DNA of 64,000 nucleotides from contig OY292275.1 of the NCBI GenBank assembly GCA_958496175.1, positions 46,763,701-46,827,700 of the forward strand. Reading direction: 5' to 3'. The position numbers were made by a program, and so were the translations under genes. Below are positions 10,853-22,000 of this stretch, piece after piece. Position 1 is the first letter of the stretch. Each line of letters begins with the position of its first letter. This stretch comes from Sisyra terminalis. Taxonomy: Eukaryota; Arthropoda; Insecta; Neuroptera; Sisyridae. Below the pieces are notes generated by a model. It saw nothing but the letters and a program-made list of their open reading frames with translations. It was not told the origin of the DNA and did not search any database.

Positions 10853-12872
10853 AAAAGCCAAAAAACATAATGCTCATTTATAAACTTAACTTTTTCAGAT
10901 ATATCTACTTATCAGAGTTTAGAATTTTAAGCAGACTAAGTTTTTGTTTCTAATAATAAATCAACTTTGTTTTATATTAGGCAGTAATAACGTTTCGCTT
11001 TTAACAGACTTTGATTGATTATTAAATTTGAAATTTCGATTGTTTATTAAACGTTATCCCTTACAAACTTGGTTACCGTTTTTCACTCTTTTAGGGGAGA
11101 CATTTTCAAAAACCCTTTCTTATTATATCTAAATCGTATAAGGGAAACACTTTCCAAATTTCATCGACACAAATGTGCACTTATATTTGAAAATACAATG
11201 TAAAACGAAAAAAATAATGACCTTCTTTATGTTAGTTAACATGACCAAGAAGCTATTCGATTTCGCACATTTGGACGATGTACATATAAAATTGTTGGAA
11301 ATAGGTGGAAAGCGTGGTAGTAAATTCGAATATTTTATTTATTTTCAATAACAATAATTGGTTTTCAAATTGTTCTACATACCGAAAAAAAGTTAGTACC
11401 GAAGATTTTATATTTGAATCGACAGTGAAATATATAGCGAAAAATTGCTACCTTAATGCTTTTCAGCCGAATATATAATTACTCTAGATTACAACCATTG
11501 GTTCATAAAATAAAATAGGTTTTAAAAAGTTTGATTGTTGAAAAACGAACCAAAATTTAAAACCGCCAATTTGGTATAAGTACTACATAAGTATTAAACT
11601 ATCATACTAATTTAGTGAAATGATGTTATTTAAAATGTTGTTATTAAAATGATATAAAAAACACTTATATTTTATTTCTTAATATAATTTTAGATAAACC
11701 TTTTTTTATATTAACAATACTTTGATTATTAAATTTAAAATATCGATTGTTGATTAACTCTACATTATCTCATATTAAACATTTTATTAAGATAAAACCT
11801 TTAGCTGCGAATGCAACGGGCGACAACTAGTTTTGTTAATATTGTTATACAAGAGATTCTATAGTTAAATTTTGGATCTCTTTCTTTTCTTCCTTTAAGA
11901 ACTTTTCTTCTCTCTATGGATTGTGGGGTCCATTTTAAGGAAAACAATATTCTGTATACATATGAACAATACGGTTTTTGTTGAGAACATTTTTTTGTGC
12001 ATGTTCCCTTTAGATCGACCTAAATCTAGCAAAATTGCATTTTGTACTGTAAGTAATTTATTCGCGATTTTTTTTTGTTTATTCCATTCTAATATGACAT
12101 AGATAATTTTCCTTTTTTTTGCTATACTTTCATTATAGCCTAATGTATTGGCAAATTAAATAAAAAACAAAATAGAAAATTTGCAACGGTGGGAAATTTT
12201 GACCGACCAAAAAAGGGCATGAATCCTTTTTACACCGTTTCTATTAATTATGTATAATAACAATTTTATTAGATGATAGCTATCGTTGAATAGTAAAATG
12301 AGAATTTGTGAGTAGTCTTAAATGAAATATTAAAAACCAAGTGTGGAGGTATGTACATTGTGTATACGAAAAGATATTGAGGTAAGGTAGACATGATTGG
12401 ATAAAGTAAATCAAAGATTGGTAGTAGTTGGAAAAAAAATCTTTCGGAAAATTGCTTGGAAAAACACAAATTCCCATCAGATTATGATGAGTAAACTTAT
12501 GACTAATACAATGCAAAATTGACAACATATGCGCATATGTTGTAGGAACAAAGGGGAAAAACGGCAATTATAAATTAAAAATATGTAAAAAACTGAGGAA
12601 AATTAAAAGAGGGAAAATTTTCTGCGATAAAGATTGTATGTTAAGATTTTTAAGCGAAAGTCATATATGATAGTATAACGTTGTATTTTTCTCATAGCTG
12701 GATTATTTAAGGTGAGCTTTAGTGAGCCTCAGTGCTTATTGTGCTTTCTGGGTTCCCATTTAACCAATTTGAGATTCAGTAGCTATTTACATACGGCCGT
12801 AAAAAAACAAAAAACTTTTTTATAATTCCCGATCCTAATAATTTTCCTGATTTTAAGGCCATTAATATATGC
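10853..12872. other. AT-rich non-coding stretch
   Basis: No supported feature. Two overlapping minus-strand frames of 66 and 95 codons around 12.27-12.57 kb are low complexity and resemble nothing known. Confidence 0.5.
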
Positions 12873-13089
12873 CAGTGTTTCTTAACCTTTAAGTGAGCCG
12901 CACCCCTTTGAATTTGAAAATAGTTTCCCGCGCCTCATTGAAAATGTGTTAAGTTTTTTTAGTTTAAAAAATTACATTTTTTCCGAAAATTATCAAAAAT
13001 TTCATAACTTATATAGTTAGGAGCTTCTTTCACACCTCCAAAAATACTCTCCCACATCTCCAGGGGGCACCACACGTTAGGAAATATTG
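12873..13089. mobile_element. 217-bp hAT-type MITE
   Basis: The left end CAGTGTTTCTTAACC and the right end, reverse-complemented CAATATTTCCTAACG, are inverted repeats of the CAGTG type typical of hAT termini. The flanking octamers ATATATGC and ATATATAG agree at six of eight positions, fitting a decayed 8-bp duplication. There is no transposase sequence. Confidence 0.65.
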
Positions 13090-13166
13090 ATATATAGGTA
13101 TGCAGGATTAACACAAATTCTCAGAGGACTAGGATCAAAATAAGCAGTTAAAACTTGATTTTTATC

Positions 13167-13205
13167 CGCGACGTTTCGGCCCCTTTATTGAGCCTTCCTC
13201 AGGCG
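13167..13205 (-). ncRNA. candidate hammerhead ribozyme, intact core with G at position 7
   Basis: Read on the minus strand: stem I CGC, core CTGAGGA (plus-strand 13196-13202), stem II GGCTC / loop AATAAAG / GGGCC with five pairs including one G-U, then GAA, self-complementary ACGT, cleavage-site C, and GCG closing stem I. Position 7 of the core tolerates any base in hammerheads, so CTGAGGA is compatible with activity. Stem III is only the palindromic ACGT, which suggests a dimer-dependent fold (inference). Confidence 0.65.
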
Positions 13206-13296
13206 TTCATTAGCAGTCACTTTAACTTTGTCGTATCTATAAAAATGAATCATGATAAGGATTATTGTTGACAAAGTTAAAGCGATTGTTTATGAA

Positions 13297-13335
13297 CGTC
13301 TGAGGAAGGCTTAATAAAGAAGCCAAAACGTCGTA
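13297..13335 (+). ncRNA. hammerhead-like motif, GAA lost
   Basis: CTGAGGA (13300-13306) is followed by a perfect stem II GGCTT / AATAAAG / AAGCC. The required G of GAA is A (13325), giving AAAACGTC. It is the mutated partner of the minus-strand copy at 13167-13205 and should be inactive. Confidence 0.55.
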
Positions 13336-13429
13336 AGTAAAAATCAAGTTTTAACTGCTTATTTTGATCCTAGTCCTTTGAGAATTTGTATTAATCTGTT
13401 ATCACCAAGGATCTGAAATTTTACCATAA

Positions 13430-15707
13430 TGGTATAAAGGATTTTTAAAATTCAAGTCTACTCTTTCCTCAATTTTTCAATAGGTGATATTAAGTACAAG
13501 TCCTACTCTTTTTTATGACAAGAAGGAATGCGTTATTTTATTGGGATTTTAAAATAATTTCGTGTATTTTTTTTTAAATTACATTTAGTCTTTGAAAAAA
13601 TTTCAATAATAGTGGAATGGTCATAAGTTCACAGTAAGTTTGAATTTCTTTGGATTTCCAAAAAATTAAATTTGTACTTTTCTCTTTTTCGAGAAATTTT
13701 CGTTATCCTGAACAGTAATGAGGCAAAATATTTTTGAATGTGTGAATAAAAAATTTCTCTTTCATTTCATTTTCGATACGTTTATTTATTTTACATATTA
13801 TTATCTTTTTATACACACAGAAACGTAGATGTATTTTTATATTTTTATTTCAGTATTTTTTTTTTGACGTGTATGTTAAAAGGAAAACGTAGAGCTCAGA
13901 GAAATTGAAGTAAGTTAATTGAATACAAGTAAAGAAAGTGATAAATACGATATGTGTACATATTATAAATAATGTTTTATTTTGCTGTAAGACCAATCCA
14001 TGGGCGTAACGTGTAATTTTTCAAGGGACGTGTTTACACACATTCCATGCGAAAAGAAAGTTAGACGAATTTAAAAATTATAATAATGTTCATATATGTT
14101 CACAAATATATAATCATACCACGTAGTGCCAGTTATGTATGCTATTGGCTTTACAATTTTCAGTTACTTAAGACCATTTCATTTATCCAACAGTTTTCGT
14201 CTTTTTAAAATTCTTCTAAGATCACAAATCGATATGCTTGGAGTTCGTAAAAATTAGGTTCGTAGATTTTTGGTATTATTATATGAAACTAAAATTATAT
14301 ATATTTTTTTCATTAATGGTTCCAATAATTAAAAATAGTAATGACTATCAATTATGCAATTAGAGGTAATATTAATTTGTATAAACATTTTAAGAGGTCG
14401 TAATGGGAGAATTTACTTTACAGTAGTTATTTAATGATATTAAAGCTAACAATTAAAGAACATGCGATTTATAAAATTCACTATTATCTATTGCTTTTTT
14501 AATAATAATATATAATAAAATTAAATAAAAATTAAAGAAAATGTAACACCTGTAGTTCTCTGTAAATTATAACGTTATTATTAAAATTTAATCCACATAT
14601 TGTATAGTTTTCTTATACAAAATTTTTGAGGGTTCCTATATTTTCATGAAAATTAACCAGATTATTTTTTTCCCACTTTTTTGGTGGCAAAATATATGAA
14701 AAAAGTGTTCCAAAAATCACTAAGACGCAATGCAAAATTTACGTATACACTACACAAACTATAGCTTAGGACCCCCAAAGAAAGTGGGAATTCTCAAAAA
14801 ATTAATATTGTCCTAGTGAATAATTAAATGTAAGTACTGCATTTTTAAGTTTGTAATGATTAAAATTAAGTTAAAGAATAATTATTCATTATAAATTAAT
14901 TTCATAATTTTTCGGCATCGGAAAAACTGTGAAAAGGAATATGACAATTTTTAAAGTGTCTCATATATTTCCATAAACACTGTGTTAAGTGGTTCAAAAT
15001 TCGCAACTTTACGATTTTTTTACTCTGTTAACAATCCTCAAATCGACTTGAAATTTCACAGAGATATGTAGCTTAAATAGTTGACTTCCTACAGTATTAA
15101 TTTAAATTTTTTTCTCATTACTTTTGATTTACTTTCTGAACAACCATAAATTAAAAACGAAAACATTTTTATAATAGTCAAGGTTCTTACTCTAAAAAGC
15201 GCAATTTATATTAACTTAATATTTAATTAATAGTAAACCACGACCTAGGGGTTATTTCTATATGAAAACAGAGAATTAAATTCAAAGGAATTGGACGATT
15301 TCTTTTGTATTATCAATTAATCTCATAGATTAATACTTTTGAACTAAATTTTATTCATTAAGGATCTATTTTTTCACTCATGAATAAACAAACCGTATCT
15401 TTATGATAGTTATTTAAAAGATAAAATTTAATCTGCAACATAAATTCTTCACATTTTTCCTATACATATCACTACTTTTAGGTGAAACTACGCATGTTTT
15501 CTTTATCCTCCGTATAAAATTTCATCTAGAAGATAAAATATGTCACTATCTAGATATGAAAATACCGGTTTTTAGTTGAGTTTAGTCTCACAAAAAGTTG
15601 ACTTTTCGTTCGAAAGAAGATCAAAAAAATTAAAATTCAACTTTTGATTGTATTTATTGCGTAACATAACATGAATTTTTGACTTATCAATCATTTAAAG
15701 AACAAAA
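13430..15707. other. AT-rich non-coding stretch
   Basis: No supported feature; poly-T runs and simple A/T sequence only. Confidence 0.55.
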
Positions 15708-15860
15708 ATCTACTGGTGGAGGAGTGGTCTAGGTGGCCTCTTGAAAACTGGTGGGTTTTTGAGATGAGCTTGTTGCCTATATTTTCCAGTTAACGGATTT
15801 TTATTAATCTTAGGGTCCTTAATAACCTACGTAGTTATAAAAGATACAATAAATTACTAA
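15708..15860 (+). repeat. tRNA-derived SINE copy
   Basis: The head CTACTGGTGGAGGAGTGG matches the family start, with an A-box-like TGGAGGAGTGG. The B box is eroded (GGTTTTTGAGAT). The tail keeps GATTTTTATTAATCTTAGGG and ACGTAGTTATAAA. A second, 5'-shortened member follows about 45 bp downstream. Confidence 0.75.
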
Positions 15861-15904
15861 TAAATAAAACATACTTTATTACAAAATCAACTGTTGATCG
15901 AAAA

Positions 15905-16050
15905 GTTAAGGTGGCTACTTCAAAACTAGCTGGTGTTGGGATCAAATCTCGTGCGGAGCAAATATTTGATATTTCTCGATTTACAGATTTTTCTTAACCC
16001 TAAAGTCGCGTGAGATTTTAGTAGTTATAAAGCAATGGCAAATAATAAAA
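15905..16050 (+). repeat. tRNA-derived SINE copy lacking the A box
   Basis: It begins inside the tRNA-like head (AAGGTGGCTACTTCAAAACT). It continues through a B-box-like GGGATCAAATC and the family tail (GATTTTTCTTAACCCTAAAG, TAGTTATAAAGCAATGGC) and ends in A-rich sequence. It lies in the same orientation just after another copy, so the pair may be a dimer or two insertions. Confidence 0.75.
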
Positions 16051-17680
16051 AAAATAAGTAGTTTACAGTTACCAGTACGTTCAAAACAAATAGAGAGTTC
16101 TTTTAAAACTATTTCACTAACAAAGTAATTTTTTATGAATAAAATGGACACAAGGAAATAAACGAGTATACTTATAAATAATATTCAAAAGATTAAGAAT
16201 AAATTAAAGTTAATTATGACTTACAAAAACGAATGTTTTACCAAAACGAAGACTAACTACATCTATGAAATGAACTCACCTGGAAAAAAAGAATTAATTT
16301 ATTAAAACATATTTGAAAAAAAATCACAATGAGTTTTAATTAGTTGAATGTTAAAGTAAAGAAAATAAAGATGTTTTATAAGTATGAAAAGTATAATATT
16401 TGAACTTGACATTATAACTTTTAATTAAGTTCCTGTATTTTCAATAAATAACAATATAATAATTCCATTTAAAAGATACTAACAACGGAGGAAATATTGT
16501 CATTCCATTAAATAGAAAAAACACACAATAAACTACTCAAAAGAAAAATCATGGCCAATTATATTCTATATCATAATTTACTTACATTTTGAATCAAATT
16601 ATATAGAAAATTTTATAATTTAAAAGGACTTTCAAATTCATTTTGTGTAAATGTATTTGTTTAAACAATTTTCTTTGTAATAAAATCCATTTACCAATCA
16701 TTTAAATTAATTGAAAATTTCTATAAATAGTTCCATTGTGGTTGAAGTTAGCCTTCAATTATTTGTCATTGAAAATATGTTTTCATCTTATTCATCCACC
16801 AAAATCCACTAAAGGATCCGCTTTACAATTTCTTGTCATTTTAACTTTTTACGAGTGCCATTATAATTAATGCTCTAGCATTTGATTAAAATCGATTAAT
16901 ATAGAAATGAAAGTTAAATGATTCAAATGAAAGTTAATTAAGACATTCCAAAATTGTTCTTTTAAATTAAGAAATACCCTCACTTGATTATTGTATACAT
17001 GATGGTTTTGTATTTCATTAGTTCAAAACAATTAGGTTTTCATTTACTTTTTTTTGCACAACTATAGGAAACTATAGAAAAAGATTATTGAATGTTTAGT
17101 TCAATGAAATAATACAATTGTTGCTCCAAACGTAATAAGTAAATATCAATTAATGTCAAATTAATTTGATTTGAGGAAATGAAATTTGAAACTGTAAATT
17201 AATTTTACTGACCAAATTTGCAATTAGAAATTGATTACAAAAGAGGTATGTATTTCCGTATTATTTGTACAAAAATTAAACTGAAGTTTTTTGCATCTAT
17301 TAATATTTAATCATTTAAAAATCTTTCACTGCATTTTTTTACTTTGGTATCATATTCATATTGTTTGAAATTTATTAGAACTCTACATAGTTTTTGCAAT
17401 ATTAACTTAATAGCTATAACGGCTATTTAAGTAGAGAAAAGTTGATATTTTCTTTAAGAAAAAACTATTTATAAAGTTAAAGCAATAGTTCCGTTTGTGG
17501 AAAGCTCTGCTGAACTTTTGCTTATTCTTCCATTTCCCAAAAGTTTTTAGGTTCCCCAAATCAGAACTAGGTTGAACATAGTGGTTCCTGCAAAAATTTT
17601 CTACAGCCGGAAAATATTTTCTTTAAATGTCTAATTAATGAATAATAATACATGTCTTATGACCCAATTTCTTCTTTATT
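16051..17680. other. AT-rich non-coding stretch
   Basis: No gene or element recognised. Confidence 0.55.
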
Positions 17681-17720
17681 ACGACGCATTTTAACAGTTT
17701 TTGGCGGTCATCATCAGGTA
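17681..17720 (-). ncRNA. degenerate hammerhead motif after the PLE stop codon
   Basis: On the minus strand CTGATGA (plus-strand 17711-17717) lies a few bases beyond the stop codon of the GIY-YIG frame. It is followed by TGACCGCC, an A-rich stretch, then AAAATGCGTCGTAATAAAG. The latter corresponds to the GAAACGTC-type end of the ribozymes elsewhere here. Stem II no longer pairs, so it should be inactive. Its value is positional: it ties the hammerhead motif to a Penelope-like element. Confidence 0.5.
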
Positions 17721-17724
17721 ATGA

Positions 17725-18405
17725 TTATTTTGTCAGTTGTAAACAAATTTCATATAGGTTGTTCGTTTTATATAATTTGTCATTAAGGATGTTGTTTGGA
17801 TCTAATTTGTGTGCTTTGTATATTTCATATTCTTCTAGGATGTTCATATGTGGTCCTTTCCTGCAAATATGTAATGGCTTAAAGTTTGTTACGAAATTTA
17901 AGCATTGATGATTTTTGTCATAAAGATGTTTTATAAAATTTGAAGTTGTTATTGAAGTAGGTTTCTTGGGTTTATATTTCTTATATCTTGTCCCAAAAGA
18001 TCTACCAGTTTGGCGAATGTAGAATTTTCCACAGGAACCACATTTAGTTTTATATATACCGGTTTTATTTTTCATTGTAATTTATTTGTTCTCCAATGGT
18101 TTAAGAATTTTCATCATGTTATTTGTTGAAAATGCAATATTGAAGTTATTTTTCTTTAGGAAGTTAGCGATTTTAAAATTAAATATATTATTGAAGTTTG
18201 ATTTTATATATTTTTTGTTTTCTTTTGGTGGAGTTGAAAGAATGGATTTTTTAGTAAATTTCGATATTATTTTGTCTACAATTGAGCTGTTGTATCCGTT
18301 AGTTAATGGCTATATGTTTAATTATCTTAATTTCTTCACGAGCTTTGGTGCTAAGAGGGAACTTGATCGTTCTTAAAAGTTTAAATGTCTACTATGTTAA
18401 ATATA
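17725..18405 (-). pseudogene. Penelope-like element, C-terminal GIY-YIG endonuclease fragment
   Basis: The uninterrupted last part (17725-18075) encodes about 116 residues with the Penelope-type endonuclease layout. TGIYKTKCGSCGKFYI carries the GIY half plus a CxxC pair. GRSFGTRYKKY holds the catalytic-type arginine. KHLYDKNH is a histidine pair. ILEEYEIYK holds the conserved glutamate. The YIG half reads YIR, so a family-conserved glycine is gone. Upstream, after an in-frame stop near 18077, the linker expected between reverse transcriptase and endonuclease is readable: NGYNSS, PPKENKKYI, FLKKNNFNIAFSTNN. Before it KFPLSTKAREEIK lies in another frame, so there is a frameshift near 18300. The reverse transcriptase itself is absent. 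In PLEs this endonuclease opens target DNA for reverse transcription. This copy is dead. Confidence 0.9.
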
Positions 18406-18424
18406 ATATGAAACCTAAATTTCC

Positions 18425-18465
18425 CAATTAATAATGGTGACGGCCAATAAAGGGTCGGCTAAACT
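18425..18465 (+). ncRNA. possible decayed hammerhead-like segment
   Basis: GGTGACGGCC, loop AATAAAG, GGTCGGCTAAAC can form a five-pair stem II with the loop sequence seen in the other motifs, followed by TAAAC where GAAAC would be expected. The CTGANGA core is not recognisable. It lies just upstream of the PLE fragment, on the opposite strand. Confidence 0.25.
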
Positions 18466-18560
18466 ATATCATTGAAACATTTTTTTGATATATAACAAAG
18501 GTTTTAAATTTGCAAAAGTGCAAATTTTCTATAAGTTAACCATTTTTAATAGCATGAAAT

Positions 18561-19090
18561 ATGCCGAATTTTGTGCCTAAACATACGATTAGTGAACAGC
18601 ATTAATTTTCAACAATTTAAGCAACAACTGATGCCTAATCGAATTGAATGCTTATTGAAGCTTACGTTGAGCATGCTCTTAGGAAATCACAGTCTTTGTT
18701 AAAAAAATAAAATAGAGATACCGATGTAAGAAACGAAGAAGACTACCGAAAAAGTTTGGATGACATCGAATTGGAAGAGTTGTTAGATAAGAATGATAGT
18801 TATAGATAATGAAAACTTGCGATAGAAAATTTGAACCAAGCTTTAGCGTAAAGAACTTCCAGATTAGCAAAATCGACCATATAAATTGATCTTGCTGCCT
18901 GGTAATTCCCCTGGCCACGCAGAAAAATGAGTGAAGAATTTAATTGAGACAATAACAATGGAAATACTTTTGCATGTGGCTTACTTTCCAGATTTATTTG
19001 CTTTGATGGGACATGTTGTTGTTGAGTAGCACTTCAAATCTTACGAAGACCAACAAAAATGTTTCGATTATGGGTTTTGGTTTTTACCAT
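18561..19090 (+). pseudogene. mariner-family transposase pseudogene (internally deleted)
   Basis: The start ATG at 18561 opens a frame reading MPNFVPKHTISEQH, then, through several in-frame stops, LIEAYVEHALRK and SLDDIELEELLDKND. These match the N-terminal DNA-binding half of mariner transposases (a MxxFVP start, and a DxELEALLDED-type segment). At about 18806 the frame changes and roughly the middle half is missing. Reading resumes with KLILLPGNSPGHAEK, corresponding to the mariner VILxHDNARPHVAK motif. It continues with EILLHVAYFPDLFALMGH (for the PYSPDLAPSDYH motif) and HFKSYEDQQKCFD. The second and third catalytic aspartates read G, and the TGDEKW region of the first is deleted, so it is inactive. 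About 530 bp remains of a normal coding length near 1 kb. No inverted terminal repeats were identified. Confidence 0.9.
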
Positions 19091-19099
19091 TTCAATCAT

Positions 19100-22000
19100 A
19101 ATATAATGGAAATATTTATGCGATCTTTCATATCTTCTCCAACGCACACATGGTATATGTAGGATGAAAGTGGAATCATTATGTCGACTCGAATAAACTT
19201 ATAGTTAATCTTATGAGCTAATCCATGACAAAATTGATAAAGCAATTCACAGTCAATTAATTAATTAAAAATGAATCGATGGGAAAAATATCGATTGGCA
19301 AATTTCATTAATTTGTTACAAGTTTAATACGATTGGTACATACTTATATTATAAAAAAAATGAACAGGAACTTGTTCCAACGACCTTTACAAAATAAAAT
19401 TAAAAATCAAGAGCGAAAGCCAAAGCCGTACAGAACACACCTTTCTTTCTTTTAACTCATCTTAACATATTAAGATAAATATCGATTTACAACTACAACA
19501 CACGCATACTAAACCTCATTTTTATTGCCTCAAACAATATTGTTTGTGTATGTATATACATAAAATACACTCGTGACATATTTTCACTTGGAAATGTGTC
19601 CTTTACTTTTCATAAATTCAATTCTTAAAACAGCAAAATACATTTAAATGGTAATAACAAATGTAGGTTTATAAACTTTATGCAAATCTCTTACCAGTTT
19701 TCACCGAAATACCCTACTATATGAGAAATAAAAGAGAAATTATATTTATTTTTAAATGAAATCATCAATTTGTTTGAAAAACCACAATCAGATTGTACCA
19801 ATAAATTTAAATGAATCTGATTACCATAAATGAAGACGAAGGAAGGAATGAAAATTTTGGTCATTTGTAATTTTTTTCAATGTTATTTTTTATCATTGAG
19901 AAATTCACACGTATGTGAAGAATATTTCAAAGTGTATTTAGCCCATAAACTTGCGATTTTGTCCAAAAATTAAATATTAGGTGTACCGGAAAAGAATGTC
20001 ATTTTAAAATCAATAGTCATTCAATTGACATTTATCTGCTTGTAAGTTATTTCAAAGTGGTATTAAAGACATTTTATGATTAGAGTCATTTGTCAACTTA
20101 GTTAAAATTACAAAATATTTTTTATTCCGAAATCTATATTGAAATGGTAGGACCAAAAACTCGGAAGAATATAAATTCGGTATTGTATACTCTTCGAGTT
20201 TCATAGGATAGCAGCGCAAAGTTGTTACTAAAAACATTTTCAATGTTTAATCTAAGTGAATTTGATGTTCATTAATACCAAATGAGTTTTTTGAAGTTTA
20301 AATTCGATAGTTTTCATTTCTCCAAATTGTACCAACGAAATATGACAACAAATTTAACTAATAAAAAGTTAAGGGGGGAAATGGTGTCAAATGTATGGCA
20401 GAAAGTTGAAGAGCTGTCAAATAATCCTAATCAATCTTAATCGATCGGTTAAATATCCAAAAGTGTCCAAAAACTGTTAACAGATAAAATTCTATGCTGT
20501 AACACGGTAATGGAAGACCCCTTTGCATAAGAAAAGCCCTGGAAAAAACTAATTAATTAAGGTGAAGGTGATATTACGATACCTACTATAATCGACCAAA
20601 GTTATTTCATCGGATTTCTCTTTATTTCAATCGTTACCACATTTACTAAACGGTAAAAAAATGTTAGCTACAGTGATGTTCAAAACGTAATGTTTTGTCC
20701 TTAGTAATCAATTGATTTTTACTAAAATGGCATTAAAATTTGCACATTAGATGTCAAAACGTTGATACTATCGAGGCTGATTACATCGTTTGTTTAAAAT
20801 CAATAGTTGTAACAAAGTTTTGTGTTTTAATTGTATATTAAAAAAACGACAATACTTTCCGGTACCCCTAATGCCCCTAATATTAAACACAACAATTAAA
20901 TTTTTATACAAAGTCGTTAAATATTTTATATATTTATTTAAAAAATACTCGCCTTTATATAATACTTCTTCTGTATTATAAAAAAAAATCTTTTAAATTT
21001 TCTCAACTTCAATTTCGTTTCAAGTGGATGATTATTCTTTTTTATTTTATGTTTTTCTGAATTTTAGAGGTACCTACACAAAATTGTAGAGGTGGAACGT
21101 ATCTAAAAATATATCATACACAAATAACAGGTATTAAATCGGTGTCATAATCTTCTACAAATTATTTTCCATTATCAAATAAAAAAAATATTTGGAACAG
21201 ATACAAAGAAATTTAAAAAATATTCATTACAAAACATTTCTAGGCTACAAATGGGTGAACCAGCCGATACTAATAAATATTGAAAATTACTGCTAAAGCT
21301 TAATAATTTTGCCAAACTTTTGATTTTTGTGCTTCCCTTCAATGATTTCGGTAACGTTGGGTATTTTTTGTCAAAAATTTGAAGAACAACAATTGTGTGA
21401 TAATATTTTTTTGGGTTTTTACCACACGAAGTGTATCCAAAAACTAGTGCAGTGTGTATTTGTACCAAAATCTTTCCATCCTTCCCACCCTGGAGGATAC
21501 CGGTTACGTGTACCAATCTTTGGGATGTACAAATTTAGTCAAATGTTTCTTTATTACTTCATTCTATTTTTACAATCGTAGACGAATAACAATTTAGTAA
21601 TAGTATATAGTTATATGGTAATCATAGTAATTAGTATACTACTACCGTTAAGATAAAAAACCAAACATTTAAGAAATTATAACACGGTAACATTCATTTA
21701 TAGTTTATGAATAACACTTTCTTCGGGAATAAGTTATAATTTATTGAGAACAATCAAAGCAGCATCGATTTTAAAATCGATTATTGATTTTCAATATAAC
21801 TAGATGTTTTAATATTAAACCGATTTTTTTTTGAAAAATAAGCTTTTTATGAAAATAATTGCTTTATTCGAAATAATTCCCTCTATTAACTATACAGTTT
21901 TTCCATTTTTCTAATAATTTGTGGGTACCATGCCAAAAAAAAATGCTCACCTTTAAAGCACCTTGGATTATATTTTCATTATTGTTACTATTACTGAATT

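Larger units (their letters stand above)
13103..13402. mobile_element. palindromic unit with two opposing hammerhead motifs
   Basis: Inverted arms of about 130 bp (13103-13232 and 13270-13402) surround a 37-bp spacer. Each arm carries a hammerhead-like motif reading toward the outer end of that arm: the left on the minus strand, the right on the plus strand. The outer sequence CAGAGGACTAGGATCAAAAT and the tail GGATCTGAAATTTTAC also occur in the 30.0-kb unit, so both belong to one family. No coding frame. Target duplication is not clear here. Confidence 0.75.

Noticed and set aside
10985..11010. ACGTTTCGC resembling a minus-strand GAAACGT ribozyme end
   Set aside because: No CTGANGA core or stem II within reach on the minus strand.
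18679..18918. 79-codon minus-strand frame
   Set aside because: It is the antisense of the mariner pseudogene, whose plus-strand reading matches a known family.
21175..21516. 113-codon minus-strand frame, second longest in the window
   Set aside because: No domain, signal peptide or codon pattern recognised, and it overlaps an 84-codon frame on the other strand. Not enough to call a gene.
21764..21781. 18-bp perfect palindrome as a regulatory site
   Set aside because: ATCGATTTTAAAATCGAT is simple AT-rich sequence, single copy and not near a gene.
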